A stretch of DNA of 64,000 bases, from contig JAJSLK010000063.1 of NCBI GenBank assembly GCA_021272165.1, positions 26,528-90,527 of the forward strand. Reading direction: 5' to 3'. The position numbers and the translations under genes are program-made. Positions 16,962-27,200 of the stretch are shown piece after piece (the stretch's first letter is position 1; each line of letters opens with the position of its first letter). This DNA is from Methylacidiphilales bacterium. Lineage in GTDB: Bacteria > Verrucomicrobiota > Verrucomicrobiia > Methylacidiphilales > UBA1321. The notes beneath the pieces were generated by a model. That model worked only from the letters and a program-made list of their open reading frames with translations. It searched no databases and was not told the origin of the DNA.

Positions 16962-17675
16962 ATGAATAAAATCAAGTTAATGGTCCTCGGTCTGGCCTCA
17001 CTCCTCGTGGGCCTTTACCGTGGAGAAACCCCGCTGATCGCTAATGAGGCGACCAGCCGCAGTGCCGATCACTGGAAGCGCAAAACCGCAATGGCCATCG
17101 GCAAGCCCGCCCTGGCTGAGGCGAGTGACGAAGACCTGGAAAAGGCACACGACGCCCATATGACCGCGATGAATGCGGCATTGGCCAACGATGAAACGGA
17201 TGCTCCTCCTGGACCGGCTGAAGCCATGGCGGAAAACGAAAAGAAGGAGCTTGAGGCCAAGCTCGCCAATGCCGCGAGCGAAACGGAAAAGGCAAAGAAG
17301 CTCTTGGCCGATGAACGGAAGTCTCGCGCCGATCTCCTGATTGCCAATGCGTTGAGCGAAGGCCGCATTCTTCCCGCATCCAAGAATGAATGGACGGGCA
17401 AATTCGCCAACGATTTCTCCGCTGGGGAGACCGCCCTGGCGGCTGAAACCAAAAAGCTCAAGACCGATTCCAAGACCGGGAACCTCGGTCATCAGAGCAC
17501 GGCGGCAATGGCGAACGCCGCCGAACGCCGTGAACGCGTCGAGCAACTCGTCCAGGAAGCGCTTCCGATGTGCGGAAACGACCGCGACCGCGCCTTCCTC
17601 AAGGTCCAGAAAGACCCGAAGAACGCCGCTCTCTTTCAGGCGATGAAAGACCCTCTCGCCAAGAAGGACGCCTAA
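16962..17675 (+). CDS. Prophage-derived protein resembling the C-terminal region of Mu-like protein I (scaffold)
   Basis: A 237-residue protein. After a short hydrophobic N-terminus (LMVLGLASLLVGLY), the body is a charged coiled-coil-like helix (AENEKKELEAKLANAASETEKAKKLLADERKSR). Then comes ADLLIANALSEGRILPASKNEWTGKFANDF, typical of Mu-type gpI/scaffold C-termini, and an RDRAFLKVQKD tail. It shares the NEWxGxFAxDF pattern with the gene upstream. No other capsid genes are present, so this is a remnant possibly kept as a small exported or structural protein. Confidence 0.55.
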   Translation: MNKIKLMVLGLASLLVGLYRGETPLIANEATSRSADHWKRKTAMAIGKPALAEASDEDLEKAHDAHMTAMNAALANDETDAPPGPAEAMAENEKKELEAKLANAASETEKAKKLLADERKSRADLLIANALSEGRILPASKNEWTGKFANDFSAGETALAAETKKLKTDSKTGNLGHQSTAAMANAAERRERVEQLVQEALPMCGNDRDRAFLKVQKDPKNAALFQAMKDPLAKKDA

Positions 17676-17702
17676 CCCCGAAACCATCAACCCAAAAAAA
17701 TC

Positions 17703-17906
17703 ATGGCTGAAAAAAACACCAAGGGCGAGGCATTGAGCTTCGCGGAACTCGTGAAACAAAAAATCGCGGAGAGCAACAACCAGCTCACGCGGGCGCAGGC
17801 CGAGCAGATCATCAAGGATCAGCTCGCCCACGACAAACATCTTGCGGAGGAAGCTGAAGCAGCTGCCGCCCCCGAGAAAGGCAAATCCAAAACCGACAAG
17901 GCCTAA
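17703..17906 (+). CDS. Small charged hypothetical protein
   Basis: A 67-residue Lys/Glu/Ala-rich protein, 27 bp after the prophage-like gene and in the same direction. It contains SFAELVKQKIAESNNQLTRAQAEQIIKDQLAHD, an EF-hand-free helical pattern, and ends in a basic tail. No family recognised; spacing suggests one transcript with 16962-17675. Confidence 0.45.
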   Translation: MAEKNTKGEALSFAELVKQKIAESNNQLTRAQAEQIIKDQLAHDKHLAEEAEAAAAPEKGKSKTDKA

Positions 17907-17936
17907 AGCCAAGTCACCAACCAAAGGACAACAACC

Positions 17937-18074
17937 ATGACAGCACTCCTGTTACTAGCGATGGTCCTCGGTCTCGGCCTGGTGGCCTTGGCCTGGGGAA
18001 TTACGCGGGACCGCAGATGCCGCAGCAAATCTATGTCGAAGGATTTGATACGACCCAGGGTGAATGGAACGTAG
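17937..18074 (+). CDS. Very small single-pass membrane peptide ORF
   Basis: A 45-residue ORF: LLLLAMVLGLGLVALAWG membrane segment, then a basic tail. It overlaps the start of the DUF4410 gene in another frame. It has an A-rich leader (aaccaaaggacaacaacc) resembling the leaders of the preceding genes, so it may be a translated fragment joined to the DUF4410 gene by recombination. Confidence 0.3.
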   Translation: MTALLLLAMVLGLGLVALAWGITRDRRCRSKSMSKDLIRPRVNGT

Positions 18075-18583
18075 ATCGGCAGGGCACAGAACTGGTCGAT
18101 TTCCAACAGAACCTCCAGACGATGCTAACAACCGGCGTCTCGTCGGACCTCACCAACAAGCTGGTGCCAGCTTCTGCAACCCCATCAGCGCAATCGCTTC
18201 CAGCCCAAAATGCCTGGGTAATCCGGGGCGAATTCGTGCGGGTGAACCAAGGCAGCCGCGCATTGCGGGCTCTCGTTGGCTTTGGTGCGGGCGGAACGAA
18301 GCTGGAAACCATCGTTCACGTCTATGATTTGCAGAATGGGTATACCGGCACGCCATTCATGAGCTTCACCACGACGGGCGGAAGTGGCGCGATGCCGGGA
18401 GGTCTCGCTTCTATAGGTCCCATTGGGGCGGTCATCAAGGGCGTTGCAGGTGCGGCAAAAGGCTTGACCCAGGATACCGCGCGCACCTCTCGCATGATTA
18501 CAGCGCAAATCTCGGAGCACATGTACCGCAGCGGCTGGATCGGCAAAGACAAGTACATTCCTCCGAAGACTCTCGGCGATTGA
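18017..18583 (+). CDS. DUF4410 domain protein, probably lacking its lipoprotein leader
   Basis: A 188-residue ORF. IYVEGFDTTQGEW at the start, then GEFVRVNQGSRALRALVGFGAGGTKLETIVHVYDL and PFMSFTTTGGSGAMPGG are characteristic of DUF4410 envelope proteins. Family members normally have a lipoprotein signal before the IYVxDF strand. Here the in-frame upstream codons (GNYAGPQ) look like part of the family, but no signal or start is found; a different-frame membrane ORF overlaps instead. Likely 5' truncated, so function is doubtful. Confidence 0.65.
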   Translation: MPQQIYVEGFDTTQGEWNVDRQGTELVDFQQNLQTMLTTGVSSDLTNKLVPASATPSAQSLPAQNAWVIRGEFVRVNQGSRALRALVGFGAGGTKLETIVHVYDLQNGYTGTPFMSFTTTGGSGAMPGGLASIGPIGAVIKGVAGAAKGLTQDTARTSRMITAQISEHMYRSGWIGKDKYIPPKTLGD

Positions 18584-18629
18584 CCCCGATTTTTTTGAGA
18601 CCGAAACCTAATCCACGCCGGAACAATCT

Positions 18630-19220
18630 ATGAAAACCTCACAACTCCTGAAAATCACTCGTGAAACTTTGATCGGTCTCGGCGCAGGCATTCTGCTGCT
18701 TGGAGCATCCGGCTTTCTTCAAGCGGAAACCGTTACGATGTATCTCCCGGAAGGGAACTATGCGACGCATATCGGTACGCGAACCATCTCGGATCCTTCG
18801 GGTGCGACCCATACCAAGAAGGAAGTTGCCGGCAAAGTAGTTGTCGCCATCTTTTCTGCTCCCAATATGAGCCAAGGCGGCCGGCAGGAAAAATGGTCCG
18901 ATCTCCTTGCCAACCAGCCTGCCACCAAATTATCTGATGATGTAGCGCTTTTCCTTGTCGAGGATATGTCCCAAGCGGGAATGTTCAAGGGCATGGCTCT
19001 TGACCAAATGAAAAAAGAGTTCACGCCAAAATCTCGTCCCTTCCTGATTCTAGACCAAGACGGAAGCGTCCTCAAACGGTTCGGAGTGCCGCGCGGAAGC
19101 ACTCAAATCCTAATCTACGATAAAAACGGGACCTTGCGAGACGTAGAAACCGATCTCGATAATCAGGACAAAACAATTTACCGACTCAAGAGCATCACCA
19201 AGAGACTCCTTGCAGAGTAG
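18630..19220 (+). CDS. Exported thioredoxin-like-fold hypothetical protein
   Basis: A 196-residue protein. A signal peptide (LIGLGAGILLLGASGFLQAE, residues about 14-33) is followed by GKVVVAIFSAPNMSQGGRQEKWSDLL, which resembles the first strand and helix of a thioredoxin/peroxiredoxin fold but with no CxxC. RPFLILDQDGSVLKRFGVPRGSTQILIYDKNGTLRD is a beta-hairpin region like TlpA/AhpC-type proteins. Periplasmic; catalytic cysteines are absent, so a non-redox role is likely. A decayed copy of its 3' third lies at 19411-19530. Confidence 0.55.
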   Translation: MKTSQLLKITRETLIGLGAGILLLGASGFLQAETVTMYLPEGNYATHIGTRTISDPSGATHTKKEVAGKVVVAIFSAPNMSQGGRQEKWSDLLANQPATKLSDDVALFLVEDMSQAGMFKGMALDQMKKEFTPKSRPFLILDQDGSVLKRFGVPRGSTQILIYDKNGTLRDVETDLDNQDKTIYRLKSITKRLLAE

Positions 19221-19410
19221 CGGTCCCCGCAAATGCAGGGCCGAGCAACTGCTCATGAGGAGGTGACGTGCGCGGGAATAGAAACAAAAAGCAGATGGAT
19301 ACGGAGAGAACATGAACACTGAAAAGCCCCGCACCCAGATCGTAGTCATAGGTGCCGCTAACGGCTTCGTCGCCAGTTCGACTTGGCAGTAACACCCAAT
19401 GCAGTGCCTG

Positions 19411-19530
19411 CAAAAGATTCGGCGTACCCCGCGATATACCCAGATTCTCACTTACGACAAGAACGGCACGTTGCGCGATGTGGAAACCGATCTTGATGAC
19501 CAGGACCAGACCGTTCCCGGGAAAGGCTGA
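19411..19530 (+). pseudogene. Decayed partial duplicate of the 18630-19220 gene
   Basis: The translation KRFGVPR, then in a second frame QILTYDKNGTLRDVETDLDDQDQTV, repeats the C-terminus of the gene just upstream with a frameshift and scattered substitutions. It shows a former tandem paralogue. Confidence 0.6.
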
Positions 19531-19837
19531 AATGTCCTCCTACGCCTCTATGGTTCGCTTGAGCCTTGGTTTGACAAGACATGGAAGCCGGGGGAATTCG
19601 AATTGGCGCAATGATTCTTTTTGAAACGTGTGGGCTGCTTCACTGGAGGCGCCCCGCGACTTAACCAGCAAAAGAACGAAAACGAAACCTAACTTCCCCG
19701 CCGCCGTGCTCATAGGTGCGCTGGGATTCTGGAGAACAATAACCGGAACCGACGGCAGCATTGAATAGAACCGCGAAAATCCACCCCACTGCCGATTTCA
19801 TTTGCCGATCCCTATAGCAACCGACCCTCATCCCCCT
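19531..19837. other. Non-coding spacer
   Basis: 307 bp between the pseudogene and the membrane-protein gene. No convincing ORF, RNA gene or repeat seen; presumably holds the promoter of the downstream gene. Confidence 0.4.
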
Positions 19838-20350
19838 ATGAGAAAACTATTCCACATCATCAAGAAAGAGTTTTTTGAACTGCTTCCCCCGACGATCTTT
19901 TTTTTCATCACACTGCATATCGTCGCGTTCGTTCATGTGTTAATGTTAAAGGGAACGGGGATTTCGCCGGTGTCTTCCATATCGATGGGAATCGCCGCCG
20001 TGATTTTGGGCAAGTCGGTGCTGATCGCTGATCTCTTGCCAATAATCAATCGTTTCCCGCATAAGCCGCTGATCTACAATGTCGTCTGGAAGACTGTGGG
20101 CTACCTGCTTTTGGCCACCTTCATTCACTACCTGGAACATCTGGTCGATTTCTGGCGACAGACCGGGGGCATTGTTGCAGCTAACAGTAAATTGCTGGCG
20201 GAATTGGTCTGGCCCCATTTCTGGGCTATTGAGATCGTTTTGTTCATGCTCATTGTCATGTACTGCACGATGCGCGAACTGGTGCGAATCATTGGAAGGG
20301 AAAAGGTGATGTGGCTATTCTTCGGCCCGATGCCACTTCCCGAATTCTGA
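19838..20350 (+). CDS. Integral membrane hypothetical protein
   Basis: ATG at 19838 (MRKLFHIIKKEFFELLPPTIFFFITL) is preferred over an in-frame codon at 19802. The 170-residue protein has four predicted membrane segments: about residues 16-35, 45-65, 80-98 and 130-150. A short amphipathic section lies around HYLEHLVDFWRQ. It ends in MWLFFGPMPLPEF. No named family recognised. It precedes the AsmA-like gene by 50 bp and may be co-transcribed with it. Confidence 0.6.
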   Translation: MRKLFHIIKKEFFELLPPTIFFFITLHIVAFVHVLMLKGTGISPVSSISMGIAAVILGKSVLIADLLPIINRFPHKPLIYNVVWKTVGYLLLATFIHYLEHLVDFWRQTGGIVAANSKLLAELVWPHFWAIEIVLFMLIVMYCTMRELVRIIGREKVMWLFFGPMPLPEF

Positions 20351-20400
20351 ATAGCGACCAAAATCCATGGCTAATATCCCCCTTGAATTGAGAAAACACC

Positions 20401-22589
20401 ATGCCCTCCAAGAAAACCGAGCCTCCCACACCCAAGGGCAGAGGTATTCGCTGGAGGCGCTGGCTTGCCAGCGTCATTCTCGGCTTGGCGGTCTTGTTCG
20501 TGGCGCTTTTCGTCGCGGCCCGCTTTTACGGTTACGACATCGCTAAAAATTGGGTCGAGAGTCCCGCCGGTCCTCGCGTGGCGGCGCGGGAGTTGGACAA
20601 AGCAATTAAGGTGGATGGGGCTTTCGCGCCGATTCATCTCAACGGGTGGACGATTCAGACGGATTCTTTCACGAGTACGGGGTGGCCGGGAGAGGCCATC
20701 GGCGGTCTCGACGCTTACAATGTCCGCGCTCAATTTGATCCTTCAGCCGTTTGGCATCGGGCTTGGCGGTTCAGTAGCATTCAGATCGATCATGCGACCA
20801 TCCGACTTCTGGCCCCGGATGACGCGCTGAAAAGGAAGATGCCGCCCAAAAAACCGCCGCCATGGTATGCGGTATTCCTTCCGGACCATTTTGAATGCGG
20901 GCCGATTGTGTCGCAAAAAAGTCAGATCAACTTCGTCTTCCAAGGAATCGACTCGGGCATCCATGACGCGCATGTGCAAGCCGATCTGATCGGGAAAGAC
21001 CTGAAATATACGGTGACATCAGGCCAGCTCGATTTTCCGTATCTACCTACTCTCCAGATCAACAGGCTCGAAATGTTGGTGACTAGGCCTGCCATCACCA
21101 TCTACACAGCGCAACTGGCGGGAATTGATCCGCAAGATCCGGCCCGGCTGACTTGAGCGGACGAGTCGGCATGCGCGAGGACAAGTCAATCGACGCCAAT
21201 GTGGAGGTCAATGAGATGTCCCTCGAGAAGATTCTGCCCGAAAACCTCCGTCAGCGGATTCAGGGCAAAATCTCGGGCAAGCTGACGTGGCAGCGTAACA
21301 AGTCCGGGGATGACATTGCCAGCGAAGGTGACTTAAACCTGACCGGGGCAAGCCTACACGACCTTTCCATCTTCAAGGAATTGACCGACTTGCACGAAAA
21401 TCCAGACTTGCAGGATTTCACGCTCGATCAGGCCAGCTTTCACTACGTCCTGCACGGCGGCCGGCTGGTTCTTAACCTTCATGCGCGAGCGACGGGCAAG
21501 TTCAACCTGACCGGGACGATCACCTACGACTTGAAAAGCAAGGTCGCTGACCTCGATTTATCGGTCGACGAATTGCCGTTGAAGATCTGGATGCCGAGTG
21601 AATTCAAGCCTCGCTACTCGGGCGTGGCGAAAGCGGCTTTGAAATGGCACGGGCAACTCGATACGGTAAAAGATTCAATCGCGACGATGGCGCTCAACCT
21701 TGACGGCACCCACATTTCGAACCCGGTGCTGTTGCGGCGTTTTTTGGCAAAGCAAGGTTTTCGAGCGCCGGACGAAATTCAATTGGACAAGGCGCAATTC
21801 ACCTTCAACTACCAGAATGAAACATTCAGTTTGATGCAGGCCGACTTGGTCGCGCCGGGCATCATGAACGCCCAATTATCCGGCAGCCTGACGAATGAGA
21901 AAGCCTTGACGGCGACCATGGATTGGCAAGGGATGAAGCTGCAGGATTGGCTTCCGGTCAAGTTCGCAAACCATCTGTCGGGTGACCTCGATGGGCACCT
22001 GACGCTCGCGGTTAGAAAATGGAAATTCGGGGACGGCTCTTACGGCGGGGATGTTCATTTGTTGAACGGAGAATTGAGCTACACGTCGATTCAGTCGGTT
22101 CTGGCAAGGTTTCTGAATGCACGGCCGCTTTTGAAGATGCCTCTGACCCGCACGCAATTGACATGGACCTGGGACAAAAGAACCCTGAACGTGAACGGAA
22201 TCGCTATCCGGGGAGCGAATGACATTGGGGTCAAGGGCGACTTTGCCATCGGCGGAGACGGCGAGCTGTTCGGCCTGTTGTGGGTCGGGACAAAGCCGGA
22301 ATACCTGAAATGGCTTCCGGATGCGGAAACAACGGTCTTCACCCATAAGGAAGATGGGCTGGCTTGGGCGAAGGTGAAGCTTTCGGGCACCATGAAGAAA
22401 CCCGGGCAGGATCTGGGCACCCAAGTGCTGGCGCAACTCAAATGGCATCCGCTGGCCATGGCAGCCTTGGGTGTCAAGCTGGTAAGTTGGTACGTGGGAG
22501 ACTGGTTCGGCGCAGCCGAGGAATGGAAGCGACCGGAGCAAGCAAGCGTCAAGGTAAAGTCTGCGATTACTCCAGCGAAGGCGAATTAG
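20401..22589 (+). pseudogene. AsmA/DUF748-like envelope protein, split by a frameshift near 21150
   Basis: The first frame (20401-21156, 251 residues) has an N-terminal membrane anchor (LASVILGLAVLFVALFVAARFYG) and the AsmA-type start of the periplasmic region. It ends ...QDPARLT. The second frame (21153-22589) continues LSGRVGMREDKSIDANVEV through a long beta-rich AsmA-like domain ending in PLAMAALGVKLVSWYVGDW. One extra base near 21150 would reconcile both into one protein of about 729 residues. AsmA-like proteins bridge the inner and outer membranes in lipid transport. A sequencing error is a fair alternative to a real mutation. Confidence 0.65.
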
Positions 22590-22616
22590 GATCATAATCG
22601 CCATTTGGTGAGTCCG

Positions 22617-22642
22617 AGGGGGCTAATAAAAGCAGCCCCCTC
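22617..22642 (+). terminator. Hairpin after the AsmA-like gene
   Basis: GAGGGGCT pairs with AGCCCCCTC (one bulged C) around an A-rich loop, 28 bp after the stop, followed by TTATTG. Consistent with a transcription terminator with a weak U tract. Confidence 0.55.
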
Positions 22643-22644
22643 TT

Positions 22645-22662
22645 ATTGCCCTTTAGTGCAAT
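22645..22662. promoter_or_regulatory. 18-bp imperfect palindrome (copy 3)
   Basis: ATTGCCCT-TT-AGTGCAAT; arms match except one base. It stands between the terminator and the hybrid-kinase gene. Confidence 0.4.
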
Positions 22663-22947
22663 GGGCACTTTGCGAGTAATAGCCTTGAATGTTCTTATGC
22701 AAGGTTCCGCTAAAACAGCGTTTACGGTCTCGGAGGCAAAACTTCCAATTTTATCTGCACTGGTCTCACTCTTGGTTTTCACTTCAGCTATGCGGCCTCG
22801 CATGGGTGCATTCGTCTGCCCCTGGGCATGGTTAAGGAACTCTATTGCCTCATCGCTTCCTGCACTCCGGTCCAAGTCATTGCCGAACCAGTCGATCCCG
22901 GCTATGCGGCGACCAAAAGCCCTTCGTTTTTCCCCAAGACTTGATTT
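22663..22947. other. Spacer upstream of the hybrid kinase
   Basis: About 285 bp with no convincing gene. A minus-strand ORF (22567-22875) crosses the terminator and the end of the AsmA-like gene and is doubtful. Confidence 0.35.
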
Positions 22948-25900
22948 ATGAGTGGAGATACTCGTCCCGATCAGGAGCGCCAGCCGGAAAATCTCCCGGA
23001 GATGCCGATGACAGGATCTGGCAACTTAGAGCACCGGGAGCCTCAAATCGGCGGCAAACGGAGCCTGGTCTGGCGGATCACGCCTATTCTCGCCCTAACC
23101 GCAGGTGCGCTCCTCTGGCTCGGCTGGCAGTTCTGGTCTCTTCATGTTGAGACCGAACACATCCGTTCCCACGATTTCCGTCTGGTGGAACTGGCCGGTG
23201 AGATCATCCACCTCGATGAAGTTCTGACCATGTCCGCGCGCATGGCTGCAGCCACCCTCGATCCGAATTGGGAGGCCCGCTATCGGCGATACGACCCGAA
23301 GTTGGATGACGCCATCGCGGAATGTTCCCAGCTTGATCCGCAAGTCATGGGTGCATTTGTCGCGCAGACCGATTTGGCCAACCGAAAGCTGGAAGATATG
23401 GAGAACCAGGCGTTTGATCGGGTTCATCGAAAGGATTCACTCGGGGCCTCAGCTATCCTTTCCAGTCCTGAATATGCACGGCAAAAGCAGATCTACGCCA
23501 ACGGGATACAGAAACTGAACGCAACGGTTCTCGCCCGGGCGAATGCCGCCATGGAGACCCAGCGCACACGTGTGTTGGTGGTGTTTATCACGCTTCTCTG
23601 CGTGATGGTGGTGCTCTCCCTGTTTTGGGCGGCTCTCTTGCGTTCAAGCAAACGGCAGACCGAAGCGGAGCAACAAGAAAGAGACGGCATGGCGGCCAAG
23701 AAAAGGGCCGAGGAAGCCACGCAGATGAAATCCATGTTCCTCGCGAATATGAGCCATGAGATTCGCACGCCGATGAACGCTATTATCGGCCTCTCCCATT
23801 TGGCGTTGAAAACGCCGCTCAACCCCAAGCAGCGGGATTACATCAGCAAAGTCCACAACGCCGGCACGTCGCTGCTGGCAATCATCAATGACATCCTCGA
23901 CTTCTCGAAAATTGAGGCGGGCAAGCTCAATATCGAGACCACCGACTTCCAGATCGATGAAGTGATTGCTTCAGTCACCACACTCACGGCCCAGAAGGCA
24001 CACGACAAGGGGCTGGAGTTTCTCGCGCATGTGTCGGCGGCGATTCCGGAGCACTTGCGCGGCGATCCACTCCGACTCGGCCAGATTCTGACCAACCTGG
24101 TCAACAACGCGGTGAAGTTTACCGAGCGCGGCGAAGTCCGACTCAAAATCGAGTTACTTGAACGTACCGGAGATAAAGTGCAGTTGAAGTTCTCGGTGCA
24201 TGACACGGGCATCGGCATGACCAAAGAGCAGGTGTCCCGGCTGTTCCAGGCCTTTTCGCAGGCGGACATGTCCACCACGCGCAAGCACGGCGGCACGGGG
24301 CTCGGCCTGACCATCTGCCGGCGGCTGGTCGAGTTAATGGGTGGACAAATCTGGCTGGAGAGCGAGCCCGGTGTGGGCAGCAGCTTCATCTTCACGATTT
24401 GGCTCGAGGTGAGTGACGCCGTCGCGACAGGAAGAGTCATCCCCGCCCAGTTCCAGAGCCTGCGAGTGCTCGTGGCGGACGACAATTCCGCAGCCCGTGA
24501 GATCCTCACTGAATCTCTCGGCTTCCTGGCGCAACAGGTCGATGCTGTCAGTTCTGGCCAAGAGGCGCTTGCAGCCATCAAAGAGCGTGATGCAAACACG
24601 CCTTACGACGTGGTATTCATGGATTGGCAGATGCCGGGGATGGACGGCTTGCAGGCCGCGCGGCTAATCAAGAACGACAGCCAGCTCCACAAGCAACCCA
24701 TCATCATCATCGTCACCGCGTTCGGGCGTGAGGAAGTGCGGGAGGAAGCGGAGAAACTCCACGTCGACGGCTTCCTCGTCAAGCCGGTCACCAAGTCCAT
24801 GCTCGTGGATTCGCTGGTCAATGTTTTCGCCGCGACCACAAGCGAAACGAAAGAGTTCACTGGCAACTCGATCGAGGAGACCACGCGATTTCAGGGGCTG
24901 CACGTCCTATTGGTGGAGGACAACGAGATCAACCAGCAAATCGCGGTGGAACTGCTCGAAGGTGTCGGTGCAAAGGTGGAGGTGGCGGGCAATGGCCGCT
25001 TGGCCGTCGAAAGGTTGTTCGAAGAGAAGTTCCCACCGCCGTATGACCTCGTACTCATGGACTTGCAGATGCCTGAAATGGATGGCTATCAGGCCACGGC
25101 CAGGATTCGCGGCGATAGCCGCTTTGCCAAACTACCTATTATTGCCATGACCGCACACGCCACCATGGAAGAGCGTCAACGCTGCCTTGATGCGGGGATG
25201 AACAACCACGTCTCCAAACCGATTGATCCGGCGCTGCTTTACACCACCGTGGGACGCTATTTCAAGCCATCGACCGATGATGGAGTGGCTGCCTCAGAAT
25301 CCAAGCCTGGTGTGGCTGCCCAGGAGCCAGTCTCCATTCCATCGATAGAAGGTCTCGATATTAAAGCTGGCCTTGGCCGAGTGGCCGGTAATCGAAAACT
25401 CTATCTAAAATTGCTTCGTCAATTCGCGGAGCAACAGGGCCCCGCGGCTGCGCAAATCAAGGAAGCACTGACGCGCCAAGATACCGCTCTGGCTGAACGT
25501 CTGGCCCACACGGTCAAAGGTGTCGCCGGCAGTCTTGGTCTGGGCGCTCTTCAAAATGTCGCAGCCACCCTCGAGAGGGCCATTGCCGCCAAGACTGATT
25601 CCTCAGCACTGGCACCTCTGCTGGAAGATTTCCGTGCGGGACTGGATGACTTCATTACGCGTCTTCGTGCTGCGCTGCCACCAGCGGAAGCCGTGTCGTC
25701 TTCTGTCGCTCCTGATGCCCCTCTTGATCTGGAAAAGGCGAAAAAGATCGTGCAAGAAATGATTGGATATTTGAACAACTTTGACCCCGCTGGCAGCGAT
25801 TGCCTCGAAGCCAATCGGAAACTGTTCCAGTCGTTGTTGCCCGGCGAAGCCTTCAGCGCGTTCGAGCAACAAGTGAACGGTTTCGTCTTCAGCGATGCGC

Positions 25901-25950
25901 TTGTCGTTTTGCAAAAGGTCGCAGCCGAGAAAAGAATTTTTTCCTTATGA
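22948..25950 (+). CDS. Membrane hybrid sensor histidine kinase with two receivers and an Hpt domain
   Basis: A 1000-residue BarA/ArcB-like protein. Membrane segments lie near residues 34-52 and 208-230 and bracket a periplasmic helical sensor. HisKA carries phospho-acceptor H270 in [12 protein letters not shown]. HATPase_c shows [15 protein letters not shown] and [12 protein letters not shown]. Receiver 1 has D559 ([11 protein letters not shown]), receiver 2 has D705 ([11 protein letters not shown]), and the C-terminal Hpt has H854 ([13 protein letters not shown]). It carries a full His-Asp-His relay. The stop overlaps the start of the downstream regulator-cyclase by 4 bp, so the final phosphate probably goes to that protein and controls cyclic-nucleotide synthesis. 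Confidence 0.93.
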   Translation: MSGDTRPDQERQPENLPEMPMTGSGNLEHREPQIGGKRSLVWRITPILALTAGALLWLGWQFWSLHVETEHIRSHDFRLVELAGEIIHLDEVLTMSARMAAATLDPNWEARYRRYDPKLDDAIAECSQLDPQVMGAFVAQTDLANRKLEDMENQAFDRVHRKDSLGASAILSSPEYARQKQIYANGIQKLNATVLARANAAMETQRTRVLVVFITLLCVMVVLSLFWAALLRSSKRQTEAEQQERDGMAAKKRAEEATQMKSMFLANMSHEIRTPMNAIIGLSHLALKTPLNPKQRDYISKVHNAGTSLLAIINDILDFSKIEAGKLNIETTDFQIDEVIASVTTLTAQKAHDKGLEFLAHVSAAIPEHLRGDPLRLGQILTNLVNNAVKFTERGEVRLKIELLERTGDKVQLKFSVHDTGIGMTKEQVSRLFQAFSQADMSTTRKHGGTGLGLTICRRLVELMGGQIWLESEPGVGSSFIFTIWLEVSDAVATGRVIPAQFQSLRVLVADDNSAAREILTESLGFLAQQVDAVSSGQEALAAIKERDANTPYDVVFMDWQMPGMDGLQAARLIKNDSQLHKQPIIIIVTAFGREEVREEAEKLHVDGFLVKPVTKSMLVDSLVNVFAATTSETKEFTGNSIEETTRFQGLHVLLVEDNEINQQIAVELLEGVGAKVEVAGNGRLAVERLFEEKFPPPYDLVLMDLQMPEMDGYQATARIRGDSRFAKLPIIAMTAHATMEERQRCLDAGMNNHVSKPIDPALLYTTVGRYFKPSTDDGVAASESKPGVAAQEPVSIPSIEGLDIKAGLGRVAGNRKLYLKLLRQFAEQQGPAAAQIKEALTRQDTALAERLAHTVKGVAGSLGLGALQNVAATLERAIAAKTDSSALAPLLEDFRAGLDDFITRLRAALPPAEAVSSSVAPDAPLDLEKAKKIVQEMIGYLNNFDPAGSDCLEANRKLFQSLLPGEAFSAFEQQVNGFVFSDALVVLQKVAAEKRIFSL

Positions 25951-26963
25951 GCGCCACATCTCCCGCTGCTGAAAATCGCATCCTCATCGTTGATGACACG
26001 CCGGCCAATATCCAGACACTGACCGCCACGCTGAAGGAGAAGGGTTACCAGATTAGCGTTGCCTTGAACGGCAAACAGGCGCTGGAAGTCCTCACCCGCG
26101 TGGTGCCCGATCTTATTTTGCTGGACGTCATGATGCCGGAAATGGACGGTTTCGAAACTTGCCAGAGGATTAAGGCATCCGAAAAGTGGAGCCAGATTCC
26201 GATCATTTTTCTGACGGCCAAGACCGAGACGGACGATATTGTCCGAGGCTTCGAATTGGGCGCGGTCGATTATGTGGCCAAGCCCTTTAACGCCCATGAA
26301 TTGCTGGCCCGTGTCCACACCCACCTGACCATCGACCGGCTCCACCGTGAAAACGAGCGTCTCTTGCTCAATATTCTGCCTGCCGCCATTGCTGTCCGAT
26401 TGAAGGCGGGAGACGAACAGATCGCTGACAAGTTTGCCGAGGTAACGGTTTTGTTCTCTGACATCGTCGACTTTACCCCTCTTGCGGCCTCCATGCCGGC
26501 GCACGCCGTGGTCGAACTGTTGAATGATCTCTTTTCGCGCTTCGACCTTGCGGCGCACGAGTTGGGCATTGAAAAGATCAAGACCATCGGCGATGCCTAC
26601 ATGGCAGTCTGCGGCTTGCCGGAAAAATGCGCCGACCACTGTGAGCGCATGTTGAAGATGGCGCAACGAATGATGCAGATCGCGCGTGAGTTCACCGTCG
26701 AGCGCAAGGTGGCGTTGCATCTTCGGATCGGGATGAACTCCGGGCCGGTAGTTGCGGGGATCATTGGGCGCAGGAAATTTATCTACGATCTTTGGGGTGA
26801 TACGGTAAATCTCGCCAGCCGCATGGAGTCCCACGGGGTACCCGACGCCATCCAGGTGACGCGCGCGGTCTTCGATAGCCTGGGAGATCGTTATCCGTTT
26901 GAAGCACGCGGTCTGGTCGAGGTCAAAGGCAAGGGCCAAATCGAAGCTTGGCTCCACAAATAA
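25947..26963 (+). CDS. Response regulator with adenylate/guanylate cyclase output domain
   Basis: The start at ATG 25947 is set by the ATGA overlap with the hybrid kinase. The 338-residue protein has an N-terminal receiver (VDDTPAN, phosphoacceptor D60 in [24 protein letters not shown]). A linker helix [14 protein letters not shown] follows, then a class III nucleotidyl cyclase domain with [27 protein letters not shown] and [16 protein letters not shown]. Metal-binding aspartates are in SDIVD and KTIGDAY. It should make cAMP or cGMP when phosphorylated by the cognate kinase relay. The cytoplasmic position follows from the absence of membrane segments. Confidence 0.92.
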   Translation: MSATSPAAENRILIVDDTPANIQTLTATLKEKGYQISVALNGKQALEVLTRVVPDLILLDVMMPEMDGFETCQRIKASEKWSQIPIIFLTAKTETDDIVRGFELGAVDYVAKPFNAHELLARVHTHLTIDRLHRENERLLLNILPAAIAVRLKAGDEQIADKFAEVTVLFSDIVDFTPLAASMPAHAVVELLNDLFSRFDLAAHELGIEKIKTIGDAYMAVCGLPEKCADHCERMLKMAQRMMQIAREFTVERKVALHLRIGMNSGPVVAGIIGRRKFIYDLWGDTVNLASRMESHGVPDAIQVTRAVFDSLGDRYPFEARGLVEVKGKGQIEAWLHK

Positions 26964-27200
26964 TTCCGCCTGCCGCTTAATTCTAACTTGTGCGACTATT
27001 ACCTCTGTGAGCAATAGAATTCGAGCCCTAGAACTCATTGCAAAAGTAGCCAGGGTCGCGTTTAGACAAAAAATTCACGGTTGATGCCCAAAGACGTGCA
27101 AAACCGTGAACAATGGCGAAAACCCATGAAAATTACATTTGGCCTAACACACTAATCACGAGCTTCTTGAAAAGAAGTGGAAATTGGCGGAAACCTATAG
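26964..27200. other. Spacer at the right end of the island
   Basis: AT-richer DNA between the cyclase gene and the tRNA-like att copy. No ORF of note or RNA gene seen. Confidence 0.4.

Noticed and set aside
22567-22875. 102-codon minus-strand ORF
   Set aside because: It crosses the terminator hairpin and the end of the AsmA-like gene, starts at TTG, and has no recognisable pattern; probably chance.
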